The notes under the pieces are model-generated. The model did not search any database. It was not told where the DNA came from and worked only from the letters and a program-made list of their open reading frames with translations. A stretch of 64,000 nt of DNA from Acholoe squamosa (Eukaryota > Annelida > Polychaeta > Phyllodocida > Polynoidae), in contig OX439037.1 in NCBI GenBank assembly GCA_949317995.1, forward strand, positions 19,146,324 to 19,210,323. The letters run 5' to 3'. The translations under genes and the position numbers were made by a program. Shown here in pieces: positions 45,605-57,344 of this stretch. Position 1 is the first letter of the stretch; each line of letters begins with the position of its first letter.

Positions 45605-46966
45605 TGTGGCACACCAAGGGTCGAAGGAGAATTATTGATATTATCCGTATCTTATAATAGCTCGTAGGTTCGATTGATGTCTCCAAGTATTCGATCCTCA
45701 ATGTGACAGTTAAATATTTATATTTTACCAGGGATATATCTAGTGAAATAAATACCAGACAAGTGATTTAAAGTTCAACAATTTTGGAGTGATTTCTTCA
45801 CTACCTAAGGTCTAACAGTGGTCAGAATCAATAGATAAATATCATCAAGTAGTAATTCTGTACTGTGCAGGGTTATATCACACATCTGGCAACATCACCA
45901 CGTCACATCGCAGCAGCGGGAACATCGCCGCCAATGAAACGTTCATCCATAGATATAGGCCTATCACTATATTTACATGTCAACCTAGGCCAACAATATT
46001 ATTTACACTACTAGTCTATAACAATAGTAAATGTCACTGGTAGAATTAATTACAAGCTGGAGACAGCCTGCATTGATATAAATAGATATACTAAGTAACA
46101 GCTTATCCTGGAATAAATACATTGTTAATAAATCTACTGGAAGTGCTAATAATCTTAGCAAGACAAGTAGGTTAAGTCAATCCCTCACTTCAGAGGGTTC
46201 GGTGGACACCAAGTGCTGCACACCAAGTTGGTGCCAAAGTCAATCACAGAAATCTAAATTCAAATCCTGACAGGCTTCGGGCCAATCTAGGCCGCTATCA
46301 TTGTCTTGAGTTTCGGGTAACTTCGTAAAAGTTCGGGTAAAATACGATAAAGAACATCGAGTTCATGTGTGGTCACCTCGATGGGGTAGAAGCTTTGCCA
46401 AGAAACCCACCGAGAAGCCACCGAGTTGGTCACCAGAAGGCAAAAGTTGGTGAAAACAGAATGATTTCTTAGAAAACTGCCATAGAACAGGCTAACATAA
46501 CATGGGGGAACTATTACTGACCCATAGACATCATTTTGGTAAAGTAGTTAAGTGTGGGAATCTGAATTTGTAGAGGAAATGGCCAAAATATCTGGGGATG
46601 ACTGTAAGAGCTCCTCCCACTCTGGGCTACACTCTTAAAAGTGACACGAAACATGACATTGCATCACCATGGCAACCCTCCATTGTGACATCACACTCCC
46701 ACAATGCACCACTCCCACAATACAATATCCAAGATGGAGGACAGCAGTCAACATGGCCCTGAGTTTCACTTCTTCTCTCAGCCTTTCTGGCAAATTCTGG
46801 ATATAAAAAGTGTTGTTCCTTTATTCTGAGGTAAGGTACAATAGAACTAAGTTACCAACAAGTGGCAGGGGGGATTTGGGGCAGTTTGGGGCTAGCACTA
46901 AGCAGTAGAGAGCAAAATCGCGATCTCGGCGACCAAATCACGATCCCGGCGACCTTGGCTGTCTCA
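45605..46966 (-). repeat. Ty3/gypsy LTR (3' LTR of copy A)
   Basis: On the minus strand the LTR ends ...ggtgtgccaca at 45605. I place its start at tgagacagcc (46966) because a purine run, taaaagaagggatag, directly precedes it (46981-46967) and because the third ORF of copy B ends only about 75 bases upstream of the equivalent point. It contains a TATA-like tatttatatc near 46085. The second copy of the same sequence is at 53891-55254. Confidence 0.75.
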
Positions 46967-47059
46967 CTATCCCTTCTTTTAGATCTTGCTACTCCTGGGG
47001 CATAACAAAGTTCATGAATAACATAGCATTTCTAATCCCCCAAATAAAAGGTATCCCCT

Positions 47060-47857
47060 GAAATACCCCACCTACTGAGTGGTGAATTTCTCTGATTTAA
47101 GTTTAGCCAGTTCTTTCTCCTTCTCGGCAATGATTTTGTCTGCTTGGCGACGTTTTGTTCTTCTCGAGTTCCAGAATTCTATGGTTTCCTTCCTTGAAGG
47201 CTGTCATCCAAGTGGTTATTTTTGATTCGGCTCAGGAGATGTACTTTACCAGCTCATCCCTGGTTCTTGGTACCGAGGTCATGGTCTCTCTCTCCTTCTG
47301 ACGGAGTTCTGCCTCCAGGAGGTGAACCCTACCCTCGAGTTCGCTGATTCGTTCATTTTTCTCAGCTACTTCTTTTGTTAAGTCAATACATTTACAATTG
47401 AGGCGAGGTTTCTTGGACTCGGTTTTCTTCACTTCCACTTTCCTTTTTGGTGCTTTTGCTCGCAAAGCCCCAGGTGTTACGAAGTCCGGGTAGGATATGA
47501 CTTTCCTCTCATAGGTGGTGTTTCGATGCATTTGCACAATGGGGTCCTCGGTGTACCCTTTCCATGAGTGTGTACCAGGTAGGACTTCACGTCATATGCT
47601 CTTTTAGTCTCGTACTCACACTCAGGGCACAAAAAAACTACTAACTTCTCTTCATGTGCCTCTCGCCAGTGGCGAAGCCAGGAGTCTGCTCTTGCGGACT
47701 TACTGTCCATAATACCCTTCGGTTTACACACAGGACATGTCATCCCTTCTGTAAAGGCCACATACTAAACCGTCTCCTGCTCTAACCACACCTCGTTCGT
47801 GTCCACAAGTTCTACCGAATCTGAAAGGTAATGAAGCAGTTCAGAATCAGTCCTCAT
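47060..47857 (-). pseudogene. Gypsy third ORF: zinc-finger/coiled-coil protein (copy A)
   Basis: Downstream of integrase, where env would lie, an ATG at 47857 opens MRTDSELLHYLSDSVELVD and runs 30 codons to TAG (47767-47765). The frame then continues with GMTCPVCKPKG, SWLRHWREAHEEK, CPECEYETKRAYDV and LVHTHGKG, that is, two CxxC...H..H zinc-finger-like units. After a one-base frame change it reads a basic KRKVEVKKTESKKPR stretch and a coiled coil (EKNERISELEGRVHLLEAEL). No transmembrane helix or signal peptide is seen, so it is not an envelope. The homologous reading in copy B is in one frame across the frameshift point, and shares the same TAG. The bases just before the ATG (ttttag) resemble a splice acceptor. 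Function unknown; nucleic-acid binding is a reasonable guess. Confidence 0.65.
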
Positions 47858-48005
47858 CTAAAATTATTTTTCTTTAAAATTCATAATTTTCATTAAAATT
47901 CATGTTTCGATTATGGGTTTTACTGTTCGTGCTCAAAGTTTGCATTTTCTTATTGCTGGAAAAATGCATAACAGTTTCAACAATTCAACAGAACTTGCCT
48001 TAAGA

Positions 48006-49982
48006 TTAAACAACTTGCTTCTGCCATTCCAACGATCCCCTATACGGCAACAATCGATCTATATGCATGACACGCGCCAACGATTTCGGACCACTTCTAA
48101 TTTGGTATCTGACATCGTCGATCTTGGCAGAGACGTACCAACCTTTCCTCCAAAACCTTGTCAGTTTCCGACAGAGACCCTCATTCTTAGTTGGGTCATA
48201 CAACCATACTGGTTGGCCAACAGAAAGAGAAATATTTGATGCTCTAACATCATAATATTTCTTCCTACGCAAGACATTTTTCTTCAAGCAACGGCAAGCC
48301 ATCTCATAAGCCTTATGAAATTGCTCCTCTAATTTAGAAACATATTCATGGGAATAGGAGGAGGTTTCTTCCTTGTCTGGATTCCCTGTTAGAAGATGGA
48401 GATATATTGATATCTCCTGGCCAAGCAAGAGTTTGTTTGGAGTCATTCCTGTGCTTTCATGAACAGCTGCTCTATAAGCAGCAACCACAAATGGTAGATG
48501 TTTGTCCCAGTTTTCTGAATCATCATCACATTGTATTGCTAGAAGTGCTCCCAGTGTCCTGTTGAATCTCTCAACCTGACCATTCACCTTGGGCCTGAGT
48601 GCTGTGGTTCTAGTTTTATAAATGCCAAGGAGGTTACAGATTTCCTTGAAGACTGAGCTCTCAAATTGTCTGCATTGGTCAGAGTGTAGAATGGTGGGTG
48701 TTCCATATCTACAGATCCACTCAGTAACAATAATCCTAGCAACTGTCCGAGTCTCCATATTTCTCATAACGTATGCTTCTGTCCATTTTGTGAAATTGTC
48801 TGTTATGACAAGAATGCATTTCATTCCCGATTTAGATCTTTCCAAAGACATAATGTCTATACTGACTCTTTCCATGGGCGATCCTACCAAGAATTCCTTC
48901 ATTGGGGCATTTTTCTGCTTACCAGGTGTCTTTCGAGCCACACAAAAATCACATGCCAGGCAGTAATTCAGAACATCTGCCTTCATGTTCACCCAATAAT
49001 AGTAATCTTGTACCTTTTTCAGGGTTCTGTCAGTTCCTAGGTGACCTCCCAATGGGGCATTATGAAATTGTTGGAGCACCATTCTCTGTTGAGTTCTTGG
49101 AATTAAAATCTGCCATCTATCTGGACCAGAAGGGGCTATCCATTTTCGATGCAAGACTCCATCCTTCACCTCGAGTCTGTCATATTGGGCACAAAGTGCT
49201 TTCAGTGCAGAAGACTGAGAAGAGACTTTATCCCAATGGGGTTTTGGTTCTTCCCTTTTTTTAGACATCATTATAAGGGAAATCTGTTCCTCTTCTATTT
49301 CTTCAAGAGACATCCCTTCTGAGATAAGGTCTTGGAGATAAGACTCTTCATTTTCAGGTTCATTGGTTGTTTTGTTGGCATCACACCTTGTGATAGCACA
49401 AACCTGATGTTCAGAATCTCGGGAAGCAGGTCCTGTCCCTCATCTTTTTGGTGTACCATCACATGGACCAGCATCTCTCCCACATTGACCGCATGGGTTA
49501 GGGGGTTTTCTACTCAGGGCATCGGCATTCCAGTGGATGCGTCCAGGCCGGTGGACTTCAGTTAGATCATAAGTCCCCAATCTTTCTAACCATCTGGCCA
49601 TCTGCCCAGCAGGGTTCTTTATACGTTTTGCCCATGCCACCGCAGAATTGTCTGTATGCACAACCACTGGCCGACCCAAGATATAGGGATGCCATGTCTT
49701 ATATGCTTCCACTACTGCCAATAGTTCTTTACGTGTGACACAGTAATTCTGCTCAGCTTCATCCAACCCTTTACTCATATAGGCAAGGACTACCTCTCTT
49801 TCATCTTGAATTTGACTCATTACAGCACCGAGGCCCCCTCCTGAAGCATCAGTGTCTAGTATCATCCTACCAGTTGGTCTCGGATAACCAAGCACAGGTG
49901 CTGTGGTAAGGGCCACTTTTAGCTTCTGGAAAGCTTCTTCACAATTGTCATCCCAGAGGAACTCACTTCCTTCACCTTGCAT
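48006..49982 (-). pseudogene. Gypsy RNase H and integrase (copy A)
   Basis: One frame from 49982 to 48006, broken by TGA near 49442-49440. RNase H shows LDTDASGGGLGAV, YCVTRKELLAVV, HTDNSAVAW and HWNADALSRKP. Integrase shows the HHCC site (GGHLGTDRTL...CLACDFC), the catalytic positions in SIDIMSL, HSDQCRQFES and GQVERFNRTL, and a chromodomain-free C-terminus with the GPY/F-like WRKGWYVSAKI. The SDQC reads SDQG in copy B, so copy A carries a change next to the second catalytic Asp. Confidence 0.9.
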
Positions 49983-50187
49983 TCTGCTAAGTGGACGGGC
50001 TATCTTCCCATGGTCTTTTACGAATCGCCTATAGTAGCCAGCTAATCCTAAGAAAGATCTCAGTTCCTTCTTACACTTCGGTCATGGCCAGCTAACTACT
50101 GCTTCAATCTTGGAAGATTGAGTTTTTACTCCATCTTACGTTATCTCATGACCAAGAAAATCAACTGATTTCTGGAAGAGCTGACAC

Positions 50188-51516
50188 TTAGAGGGTTTGA
50201 ATTAGGCCAGCATTTTGAATTTTTTCAAAAACATGTTCAAGCCTAGTGAGGGTCTCCTTAAAAGTTCTTCCAAAAACAACTATATCGTCAAGGTAAACAA
50301 GACACTCAGTCCATTGTAGTCCCCTTAACGTTGTTTCCATTAGTCTTTCAAAGGTAGCAGGGCTATTTGTCAACCCAAAGGGTAGAACATTAAATTCATA
50401 CAGCCCAGACCTTGTAGCAAATGCTGTTTTCTGTCTGTCTCTTGGGTCAACTTCAACTTGCCAGAAGCCACTCTGTAGATCTAGAGTACAGAACCATTCA
50501 GCGCCTTCCAAATTGTCAATACAAGCCTCAATACGTGGCAGAGGGTATGCATCTTTTACTGTGACCTTATTCAGTTCGGGAAAGTCAATGCAAAATCTTG
50601 TCTTCCCATCTTTCTTGGTCACCAGTACTGTAGGAGAGCTCTATGGGCTGGATGAAGGAGATATTACTCCCTGTTTCAACATACGTTCAACTTCTATCTT
50701 CTCTGCCTCTCGCTTAGCTAGTGGCAACCTTCTAGCTGCTTGTTTAATTGGCCTTGCACCAGCAGTGTTTATAGTGTGCTGAACACTATTGGTTCGCCCT
50801 AAGTCATCATCATCCTTAGCAAAGGCATTTCTGTACTTGAACATTAATGACTCAAGCAAGATAATTTTCTCTGGTGTGAGATTTTCAGAACTTTGAAAAG
50901 GCTCTACTAGCTGTACAGATCCCTTTTTCCGATTTTCTATGCTAGTTGTCTTGAGCAGCGCTGCACATCTGGGCTCCACCATGGTGTCTGCTACCAAGAC
51001 ACAAACATCATTATCCTCAAATCCAACAAATGGAATCCAAATACCATCATATCTGAGACAATCTTTCTCAAAATCAATATTAACCATGTGTGGTTTCAGA
51101 ATGTCTCTGCCTAGTATACCATCTACCTCAAACAACTTAGAGATATCAGCGACTAAAAAATTCTCAAATGAACCCTCAAGTTCTCTGGAAACGTCTAATT
51201 GAACAGATACTTTTCCTTCCACCGAAAAAGTACCACCATTCATTGCCTTCAGCCTAACCCTAGCAGAGTCCATAGCTGCATCAGGTAGACTTGCATAACT
51301 CTCTTTGGTGAGGACAGAGAAATCGCTCCCTGTGTCCACCAAAAGAACCATATCCTTCTCATCTATTTTGACCCTAAGGAGAAGACCTTCATCTCCCAAC
51401 CTGAAACAGTTCTTCCACATATTCAAGATACCTGCAGCCTCACTCACCACAGAATCTGAGCCATTTCGCTGACTATCATACAAGTCAGTCTCCATGCTCT
51501 CAGCATTCACCACCAA
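50188..51516 (-). pseudogene. Gypsy protease and reverse transcriptase (copy A)
   Basis: One frame from 51516 to 50188 with an in-frame TAG at about 50643-50641. The retropepsin active site is LLVDTGSDFSVL with the second motif ILGRDIL. The RT begins around RMLKQGVISPSSSP, with KTRFCIDFPELNKV, LDLQSGFWQVEV, FGLTNSPATFERLM and catalytic YLDD. The frame fails just after FEKIQNAGL, where copy A lacks two bases that copy B retains (near 50203), so the thumb region is read in another frame. Confidence 0.9.
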
Positions 51517-51883
51517 TTTTGAATCTGATTAGACTTCCTGACCATCACACAAGTCAGCCTTCATCTCATCAGCATTCATAACCCGACTATTACACAAGCC
51601 ATTCTCATTAGCAGTGTCTACCAATTCTGAATCTGATTCGACTTCCTGACCATCATACAAGTCAGCCCTTGTCTCCTCAGCATTCACTACCAGCTTTGAA
51701 TCAGATTTAACCTTTTGACTATCACACAAGTCAACCCTCATCTCACCAGCCTCCAGCTGTAGTTCATTTCCCTTCTGAACCTCCTGAGAGATCGCAGGAA
51801 AAGAGTTTTCCTCTGCATTCACAACTAAAATCGTTTCCTCTTATTCTGAACTTTTCTTATTGTCGCTAATTTTCATTTTGTCG

Positions 51884-53670
51884 TCAGCTAGACAGGCTTG
51901 CACCAGGGATCCACCTAGGCTTGCCCTGGTGCTGCGTAGTTTTCCGACTTTGTACGTTTTGGTTCAGGGCAGTCTTTAGCAAAATGCCCTGATTTTGTGC
52001 AATTGTAGCAGGTGATCGTGGAGCAGCACTGGTCTTATCATAACTTGACCTGCTTTCTCGGGGAATTCCCAATTTGTGTCTAATATCTGTCATGAAGGTT
52101 TTCATCTCTGAAAATTCCCTTTCTAATTTGGCTAGGCCTGGGTTTGCAGGTCTGTAGTTCAAAGATTTACTCTGGATGTGATTTACATCAGCCACTTCCT
52201 CATCTTCTTCATCTTCAAGAGATTGAACAGCAAAGACCTTTCTCTTTAGTTTATCCTGCAAGACTGATGGCCGCATGATTGATTCATATAATTCTACCAC
52301 CTCCACGGCTTGCTGTAGGGTTCCTACTCGCCTATCAGACAACCGCAGTCGAATATCCTTATCCACTGCACGTTTTAGACAGTCCAAAGCAAAAGATTCT
52401 TGACTCGTGTGATCCATATCTGGGTAGGCCTCTTGGACCAATTTCCAGATATCATCTTTGAGTTCAACTATGGTTTCATTGCTCTCACGTGTACGGTGCA
52501 CTAACTTTTCCCTTGATATTTCTGGGAAATGTCTATTATACCGCTTCCTCATGGTCTGAATCAACCACGGAAAGTCATATCGGTCTGGTTCTGGAAGTCT
52601 AGAATAGAATTTCTGGACATCACCTTCTAAGGCACAGCTCATCATTTCTGCACAGGTGCCTTCGTCCCATTGGCATTGCTTGGCAACATTTAGAAATGTG
52701 GTCCAAAGGCTAAGTAATCACCCTTCCCAATAAACTTGGGCATGCGTAGAGAAACACGACCCGCGGATTTGTCAGACGCAGAACTAATAGCTTGGTGGAG
52801 AGGGAAAACCCTCATATCAGAACTCTGTCCTGGGAAACCCCTTTGCGAATTAGTCTGCTCAATGCCCCTTGTGAAATCTTCATTCCTTCCATTATTCATT
52901 CGGGAAGTTGGATAAGAACTTCCAGTTGACCAATTTCTATCCTCGATAGAGGTGACACGATTGTGCATAGTGTCCAGCTGACTTTGCATTTCAACAACCT
53001 TACTGCCAACATTTTGGATCTCGCTCACCAGCAGTTTTAGAGTCTCACAAAGTTCACTATCTTTCTCAGTAGGTTTCTTTGTTTGACTTGGACCACTTCC
53101 ATCAGAATCATCATCTGAGCTCTGCTGCTCACTATGGTTGGAGTTTCTGCGCTCGTTTTGAGTGGGCAAAAGGAAATCACGTCTGGTTTGTTCATTTCTG
53201 ACTGGAATGTCCCTATCATTTCTCATGAACGGGAGATAGTGGCCATTTGCGACTGATCCACGTACAGTGGTAAAAGTCCTATCGGTAAGCCCGAAGTTCA
53301 TCATTCTTCCCCGATAGTCAGTTGGGTCAGAGATTCTGCGTGTATTTCCTGAAGCCATTGCTCCATCACTATCTAAGAAGGACCAGAATAATGTGCTACG
53401 GCTGCTTGGTACATTAGCACCCTGATCATCGATATAGGTGTCACACAATAAATTCCTGTTCCCTGACTCACTAGCATTGCCTTCAACTGTAGAGGTTATA
53501 GGCCTAGCGCCTGACATGCTAGTTATTGCACAAGCTGTTGTCATTACTGGACCAGTTTGGTAGTTTGAGTCAGGGAATTGAGTTGAAGCTAGGGCACGCC
53601 CCGTCAATTGTCTTCCCGATCTGAGGTTATACAGGCTACTCGGTAAACCGTTCATATTTGAATAGCTCAA
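51884..53670 (-). pseudogene. Gypsy gag (copy A), frameshifted
   Basis: The first part, 53670-52690, starts MSYSNMNGLPSSLYNLRSG; it is Ser/Asn/Gln-rich and contains a short coiled-coil-like stretch. After a frame change near 52690 a capsid-like part follows (52645-51884: DVQKFYSRLPEPDRYDFPWL, ...LDCLKRAVDKDIRLRL). A CCHC knuckle CYNCTKSGHFAKDC lies at 52010-51969 in yet another frame. Copy B lacks this region, so only copy A shows gag. Between gag and protease, 51822-51529 repeats motifs like 'DLCDGQEVESDSELV' several times. Confidence 0.85.
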
Positions 53671-53868
53671 ATGGTTGTTCGTTTAATTTGTTAGAATTTT
53701 CTATAGGTCCCACCAAATTGCAGTCCCATAAATTTTCTTTTCTATTTTTTAGTAGGCCTAAAACGATTCTGGACCTACAAAGCAATAGCCAATAAATATT
53801 TTCCATATAACCAAGAATTTCTCAGCTGAGTCTTTTCAAGGAAATACAGTCTTTTCTTTCACCAATAT

Positions 53869-53886
53869 ATCCCGGACGAGCCCCCA
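53869..53886 (-). other. Gypsy primer-binding site, tRNA-Pro
   Basis: Minus-strand TGGGGGCTCGTCCGGGAT lies four bases inside the 5' LTR end. It is exactly complementary to the 3' end of tRNA-Pro, the same 18 bases used by gammaretroviruses such as murine leukaemia virus. Confidence 0.9.
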
Positions 53887-53890
53887 AAAC

Positions 53891-55254
53891 TGTGGCACAC
53901 CAAGGGTCGAAGGAGAATTATTAATATAATCCGTATCTTATAATAGCTCGTAGGTTCGATTGATGTATCCAAGTATTCGATCCTCAATGTGACAGTTAAA
54001 TATTTATATTTTACCAGGGATATAACTAGTGAAATAAATACCAGACAAGTGATTTAAAGTTCAACAATGTTGGAGTGATTTATTAACTACCTAAGGTCTA
54101 ACAGTGGTCAGAATAAATAGATAAATATCATCAAGTAGTAATTCTGTACTGTGCAGGGTTATGTCACACATCTGGCAACATCACCACGTCACATCGCAGC
54201 AGCGGGAACATCGCCGCCAATGAAACGTTCATCCATAGATATAGGCCTATCACTATATTTACATGTCAACCTAGGCCAACAATATTATTTACACTACAAG
54301 TCCATAACAAGAGTAAATGTCACTGGAAGAATTAATTACAACAAGCTTGAGACAGCCTGCATTGATATAAATAGATATACTAAGTAACAGCTTATCGTGG
54401 AATAAATAGATTGTTAATAAATCTACTGGAAGTGCTTATAATCTAAGCAAGACAAGTAGTTTAAGTCAATCCCTCACTTCAGAGGGTTCGGTGGACACCA
54501 AGTGCTGCACACCAGTTGGTGCCAAAGTCAATAAAAGAAATCTAAATTCAAATCCTGACAGGCTACGGGCCAGTCTAGGCCGCTATCATTGTCTTGAGTT
54601 CGGGTAACTTCGTAAAAGTTCGGGTAAAATACGATAAAAGAACATCGAGTTCATGTCTGGTCACCTCGGTGGGGTAGCAGCTATGCCAAGAAACCCACCG
54701 AAAAGCCACCGAGTTGGTCACCAGAAGGCAAAAGTTGGTGAAAACAGAATGATTTCTTAGAAAACTGCCATAGAACAGGCTAACATAACATGGGGGAACT
54801 ATTACTGACCCATAGACATCATTTTGGTAAAGTAGTTAAGTGTGGGAATCTAAATTTGTAGAGGAAATGGCCAAAATATCTGGGGATGACTGTTAGAGTT
54901 CCTCCCACTCTGGGCTACACTCTAAAAAGTGACACGAAACATGACATTGCATCACCATGGCAACCCTCCATTGTGACATCACACTCCCACAATGCACCAC
55001 TCCCACAATGCAACACCCAAGATGGAGGACAGCAGTCAACATGGCCCTGAGTTTCACTTCTTCTCTCAGCCTTTCTGGCAAATTCTGGATATAAAAAGTG
55101 TTGTTCCTTTATTCTGAGGTAAGGTACAATAGAACTAAGTTACCAACAAGTGGCAGGGGGGATTTGGGGCAGTTTGGGGCTAGCATTAAGCAGTAGAGAG
55201 CAAAATCGAGATCTCGGCGACCAAATCATGGTCCCGGCAACCTTGGCTGTCTCA
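53891..55254 (-). repeat. Ty3/gypsy LTR shared between copies A and B
   Basis: Same sequence as 45605-46966 with scattered substitutions and small indels. It is at once the 5' LTR of copy A (PBS adjacent at 53869-53886) and the 3' LTR of copy B (third ORF and purine tract adjacent on the right). Confidence 0.75.
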
Positions 55255-55328
55255 CTATCCCTTCTTTTAGATCTTGCCACTCCTGGGGCATAACAAAGTT
55301 CATGAATAACATAGCATTTCTAATCCCC

Positions 55329-56143
55329 CTAATAAAAGCTATCCCCTGAAATACCCCACCTACAGAGTGGTGAATCCCAGACCTCAGGGACTGTTTTCTC
55401 TGATTTCAATTTAGCCAGTTCTTTCTCGGCAATGATCTTGTCTGCTTGGCGCCGTTTGTTCTCGAGTTCCAGAATTCTATGGTTTCCTTCCTTGAAGGCT
55501 GTCATCCAAGTGGTTATTTTTGATTCGGCTCGGAAGATGTACTTTACCAGCTCATCCCTGGTTCTTGGTACCGAGGTCATGGTCTCTCTCTCCTTCTGAC
55601 GTTAGAGTTCTGCCTCCAGGAGGTGAACCCTACCCTCAAGTTCGCTGATTCATGCATTTTTCTCAGCTACTTCTTTTGTTAAGTCAATACATTTACAATC
55701 AAGGTGAGGTTTCTTGGACTCGGTTTTCTTCACGTCCACTTTCCTTTTTGGTGCTTTCGCTCACAAAGCCCCAGGTGTTACGAAGTCCAGGTTGGGTATG
55801 ACTTTCCTCTCATAGGTGGTGTTTCGATGCTTTTGCACAATGGGGTCCTCAGTGTTTCCCTTTCCATGAGTGTGTACCAGGTGGGACTTCACGTCATACA
55901 CTCTTTTAGTCTCGTACTCACACACAGGGCACAAAAAAAACGACTATCTTTTCTTCATGTGCCTCTCGCCAGTGCTCTTGCGAACTTACTGTCCATAATA
56001 CCCTTCGGTTTACACACTGGACATGTCATCCCTTCTGTAAAGGCCACATACTAAACCGTCTCCTCCTCTAACCACCCCTCGTTCGTGTCCACAAGTTCTA
56101 CCGAATCTGAAAGGTAATGAAGCAGTTCAGAATCAGTCCTCAT
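55329..56143 (-). pseudogene. Gypsy third ORF (copy B)
   Basis: Homologue of 47060-47857. The ATG is at 56143 and the same TAG at 56053-56051. The C-terminal part is better preserved than in A: MTSVPRTRDELVKYIFRAES, then a long Lys/Glu coiled coil (NKRRQADKIIAEKELAKLKS) to a stop at 55329-55331, directly before the purine tract and LTR. About 20 bases are missing in the first finger region (near 55975), and an extra TTA-like insertion (near 55603) breaks the coiled coil. Confidence 0.6.
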
Positions 56144-56339
56144 CTAAAATCATTTTTCTTTAAAATTCATAATTTTCATTAAAATTCATATTTTGATTAT
56201 GGGTTTTACTGTTCGTGCGCAAAGTTTGCATTTTCTTATTGCTGGAAAAATGCGTAACAGTTTCAACAATTCAACAGAACTTGCCTTAAGATTAAGCAAC
56301 TTGCTTCTGCCATTCCAACGATCCCCTATACAGCAATAA

Positions 56340-57344
56340 TCAATCTATATGCATGACATGCGCCAACGATTTCGGACCACTTCTAATTTGGTATCTGACA
56401 TCGTCGATCTTGGCAGAGACATACCAACCTTTCCTCCAAAACCTTGTCAGTTTCCGACGGAGACCCTCATTCTTAGTTGGGTCGTACAACCATACTGGTT
56501 GGCCAACAGAAAGATTCAATGCTCTAACATCATAATATTTCTTCCTACGCAAGACATTTTTCTTCAAGCAAAGGCGAGCCATCTCATAAGCCTTATGAAA
56601 TTGCTCCTCTAATTTAGAAACATATTCATGGGAATAGGAGGAGGTTTCTTCCTTGTTTGGATTCCCTGTTAGAAGATGGAGAGGCATAGATATCTCCTGG
56701 CCAAACAAGAGTTTGTTTGGAGTATTTCCTGTGCTTTCATGAACAGCTGCTCTATAAGCAGCAACCACAAATGGTAGATGTTTGTCCCAGTTTTCTGGGT
56801 CATCATCACAATGTATTGCTAGAAGTGCTCCCAGTGTCCTGTTGAATCTCTCAACCTGACCATTTGCCTTGGGCCTGCGTGCTGTGGTTCTAGTTTTATA
56901 AATGCCAAGGAGGTTACATATTTCCTTGAAGACTGAGCTCTCAAATTGTCTGCCTTGGTCAGAGTGTAGAATGGTGGGTGTTCCATATCTACAGATCCAC
57001 TCAGTAACAATAATCCTAGCAACTGTCCGAGTCTCCATATTTCTCATAACGTATGCTTCTGTCCATTTTGTGAAATTGTCTGTTATGACAAGAATGTATT
57101 TCATTCCCGATTTAGATCTTTCCAAAGACATAATGTCTATACTGACTCTTTCCATGGGCGATCCTACCAAGAATTCCTTCATTGGGGCATTTTTCTGCTT
57201 ACCAGGTGTCTTTCGAGCCACACAAAGATCACATGCTAGGCAGTAATTCAGAACATCTGCCTTCATGTTCACCCAATAATAGTAATCTTGTACCTTTTTC
57301 AGGGTTCTGTCAGTTCCTAGGTGACCTCCTAACAAATCTGCCAT
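56340..57344 (-). pseudogene. Gypsy integrase (copy B)
   Basis: 334 codons with GGHLGTDRTL, CLACDLC, SIDIMSL, HSDQGRQFES and GQVERFNRTL. The catalytic triad positions all look intact. Compared with copy A about 60 bases are missing near 57335, separating this frame from the RNase H frame. Confidence 0.9.

Larger units (their letters stand above)
46967..53890 (-). mobile_element. Ty3/gypsy retrotransposon copy A, internal region
   Basis: A full 6.9-kb interior in the order PBS, gag, protease-RT, RNase H-integrase, extra ORF, PPT, all on the minus strand and flanked by LTRs at 45605-46966 and 53891-55254. With one LTR each side it would be about 9.65 kb. Each coding part has stops or frameshifts, as listed in the entries below, so this copy is inactive. 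Confidence 0.9.

Noticed and set aside
47060-47857. Third gypsy ORF as a retroviral envelope
   Set aside because: No signal peptide, no transmembrane helix and no furin-like site; it has zinc-finger and coiled-coil features instead.
48067-49565. Plus-strand open frames over the gypsy pol
   Set aside because: Antisense shadows of integrase and RNase H; the minus-strand frames carry the catalytic motifs.
53869-53886. The tRNA-Pro PBS as evidence of an endogenous gammaretrovirus
   Set aside because: RT, RNase H, HHCC integrase and gag order are of Ty3/gypsy type, and no env is present.
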